Below the pieces are notes generated by a model that did not search any database, was not told where the DNA came from, and was given only the letters and a program-made list of their open reading frames with translations. The translations under genes were made by a program, and so were the position numbers. DNA of 64,000 nt from Yponomeuta sedellus (lineage: Eukaryota > Arthropoda > Insecta > Lepidoptera > Yponomeutidae): NCBI GenBank assembly GCA_934045075.1, contig OW203738.1, positions 5,571,487 to 5,635,486 of the forward strand, read 5' to 3'. This document shows, one piece after another, positions 62,023 to 64,000 of this stretch. Positions within the stretch are counted from its first letter, which is position 1; each line of letters opens with the position of its first letter.

Positions 62023-62692
62023 GTGAATGTTTTGTTTTTGTTGTTCCGCCGCAGTCGGGTAAAATGGGTGAGAGCACCAACGCCAACAAATCAGGGGTTA
62101 CGGTAGACATTGTGACTGAAATCTGTCGGCCCCATCATCATTACCATCATAGTACCATACACGCTAATATAAAATATCTTCCAAATTACGAAATATTTAA
62201 AAAAGTTAATAACCATGAAACAAAAAGTGGGTATCATCATCACCAATTTAGAGCAATACAATTTTAGGAACAGCTAATATTAAAAAACTTCGACATCACA
62301 AAAACTTGCAAAAAAATGGGATTTTCCAAGTGTTACCGTAATAAAAGTAGTTGGTATTGACGAGTGGAATCCCACATTTGGGATGCATGCGAGGATTTTG
62401 TTGCACCTTGTAGATCAACAAATTTTATTTTATAAATCCTGGAAATAGTCATTCTCTAATAAGTACGTAGATGGAAGGACTGAATTTGTTTTTAAATACT
62501 TATAGGACACGATACGTTTGCGCAAATGGTCTTAGTCTGAGTATATTTTCTTTCATGTTTGTTTCATGCTTGCCTGGTTACATTTGCACTGGGTATCCTA
62601 GTTTAGGACCAATATAAGTGATTGTATTGTGTGAAATGTATTTATTATAATTTTGTTATGATTATCAATTTGAGTTTTAAAACATACAGACA
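62023..62692. other. Unassigned; SINE-C2 end
   Basis: 62588-62650 (gggtatcctagtttaggacc aatataagtgattg) is the 3' part of a SINE-C2 copy on the plus strand. The rest is not recognised. Confidence 0.4.
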
Positions 62693-62694
62693 GA

Positions 62695-62960
62695 GAGCGG
62701 TGGTAGCGGAGCGGTGTAGAACGCCGGCTTCTCAATCGGAAGGTCGTTGGTTCAAACCCGGCATGTGCCAATGACTTTGTTTTCTAAGTTACGTACATTT
62801 GTGAAATTATAGTAGCAATACTACTCGCTGACGGTGAAAGAAAACATCGTAAGGACACCCTAGTGTCTGAGGTGTTAGCGTACCTCATACTACGTATAAT
62901 GCTACGTATAATGGCCCAACTTTGAGGCTAAGTGCGGAAATCTCAGGTCTAACTAACTGT
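62695..62960 (+). mobile_element. SINE-P copy
   Basis: Head agcggtggtagcggagcggt (A-box region) and gttggttcaaacccggc (B box, about 62747-62763), core gtgaaagaaaacatcgtaag, end aaatctcaggtctaactaac. Confidence 0.78.
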
Positions 62961-63539
62961 TAGATAGAGAACGCTTTCTTGCACAAACGGAGAAAAGATC
63001 ATAAATAGAAACATAAATGGCGATAGAGGTATTTATTTATTGCGCTAACTTAGATGATTGAATTAATTACAACAATTAATATTAATTTTAGTTTTGTAAC
63101 TACCAATTCGTGAGAAAAAAGAACATGACAGACAGCCATACATGGGCCCAGTTTCTGAATTAAGAATTTCGCTGAGCTTAGCTTTACTTAACTAAGTGCT
63201 GTCTCATCCAATCTCTCACCAAAGAGCGTGACAAAACGTTATTTAAGTACCTATTTACTTAGAGAATATGTCAATTCAAAAAGCGGCCCACAGTGACAAA
63301 AGGACGGACGGACTACCTCAAAGGGTTTCAACCTTACCTCCCATCCTTAAAAGCTTCGAGATTTTCCTTATTCTGGTAAGGAACTGTAACGCTCTAGCTT
63401 CTATCAACCTTTTATCTGAGGAGCTGGCCACCTTCAACAGGGTACCAGTTTGCCTGTTTGTATTAGCAGCCTCGAAAAGCAAGATAGCCGAATTGGTTTC
63501 TGGTTGCCAACCTCCGATAGAAGATGGCTCATCAATCCA
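62961..63539. other. Unassigned; LINE-H tail and a 105-codon frame
   Basis: 62962-63000 is a reversed LINE-H tail (gatagagaacgctttcttgc). The overlapping frames at 63268-63602 run into the next SINE; the part 63290-63530 has balanced composition and may be an unrecognised transposon fragment. Confidence 0.35.
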
Positions 63540-63845
63540 TAATGTACACAACGTGGGGCATGGGTCTCTTCCCTTAGGAAGGTAAAGACCATACTCCACC
63601 ACGGGGCCAAGTCCGGATTGGTGGAGGCTTGCAAGACTAGTGGCTAGTCTTACTGTCAGAAGTTTTTAAGCCACCCTAAGGCTTCTGACTTGGCTAAACC
63701 GCTTTAAGGCCTCTGACTTGGCTAAACGACTGCCATCTATCGACAGCAGCCGACACCAACGACCTAAAGTGCCTTTCCCGGAATCGCTCGGCAAAACGCT
63801 ACTAGCGTTAGTCATAGACGGTTACCCGTCCATGCATTGAACATG
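63540..63845 (-). mobile_element. 5S-SINE, second subfamily
   Basis: Shares ggcttgcaagactagtggc and catctatcgacagcagccga with 44680-44955. A 40-bp piece (aaggcctctgacttggctaa ac) is duplicated near 63680-63720. Head lost. Confidence 0.7.
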
Positions 63846-64000
63846 ATAGCACATGAAGAAGAAAATAACGTAAAAAACTATCTTCTACTATCAAGTTAAG
63901 ACAGCACTCGTAGTTCGCGGACAAATAATAAAACGCCGAGCGGTCAAATTACGGCACTGAGCTAAAACGCACTCTAATCCCGAGCAACCTCGAAATGTAT
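63846..64000. other. Unassigned sequence to window end
   Basis: Nothing recognised. Confidence 0.35.

Overview
This 64 kb window looks like repeat-packed, gene-free nuclear DNA from an insect, most likely a moth or butterfly (Lepidoptera). Base composition is AT-rich. No open frame exceeds about 150 codons, and the longest frames lie inside repeats. Many repeats match types I know from lepidopteran genomes: LINE 3' ends built around 'gtccagcagtgga', (TTATG)-tailed tRNA SINEs, fold-back elements with the motif gaaacgtcg, and a Helitron with a CTAG end. I see no intact gene, no functional rRNA or tRNA gene, no CRISPR and no bacterial operon structure. The segment is intergenic or lies in a large intron. 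Family names used here are local labels, not database names.

Five groups of mobile DNA make up the recognisable part. (1) IRT: about 25 copies or part-copies of a tRNA-like repeat at some 17 loci. Nearly all insertions bounded by target-site duplications (TSDs, 10-16 bp) have the same lopsided inverted-repeat layout: a tail of about 40 nt at one end only, and a fold-back arm ending at a fixed point. Two are nearly perfect palindromes (19763-19993, 52327-52527), one is a 939-bp inverted tandem array (6600-7538), and one (26778-27285) carries a 292-bp copy of the flank of another locus in the window (9690-9981). (2) 5S-SINE: about 21 copies of a roughly 370-bp retroposon whose head, read on the SINE strand, matches the internal promoter region of 5S rRNA. 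(3) tRNA SINEs C, C2, D, P and Q. (4) Broken 3' ends of non-LTR retrotransposons, several with readable reverse-transcriptase C-termini (1919-2077, 12983-13286, 24053-24199, 29737-29908, 40200-40457, 51275-51475, 58155-58305). (5) DNA transposons identified by ends and TSDs: a 4.65-kb hAT-like fold-back element (33701-38348, 8-bp TSD), a PIF/Harbinger-like deletion derivative with a MADF-domain fragment (32190-32621, TTA TSD), a TA-flanked mariner-like MITE (7617-7829), a TTAA-flanked piggyBac-like mini-element (23404-23482) and a Helitron fragment (15825-16011).

Layout: 0-12 kb is a dense IRT/LINE/5S-SINE mosaic. 12-22 kb holds SINEs C/D, 5S-SINEs and a 214-bp tandem array hit by an IRT palindrome. 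22-24 kb is mostly single-copy AT-rich DNA. 24-33 kb holds LINE-L, the IRT transduction locus, a MITE and the Harbinger derivative. 33.7-38.3 kb is the hAT fold-back element. 38-45 kb mixes single-copy DNA and LINE ends. 45.8-47.3 kb is a tandem array. 48-64 kb returns to SINE/LINE mosaic. GC-richer single-copy stretches (14.0-14.3, 30.1-30.4, 31.5-31.8, 33.3-33.7, 38.4-38.6, 53.5-53.7 kb) are the best candidates for conserved noncoding or promoter DNA, but nothing in them proves function.
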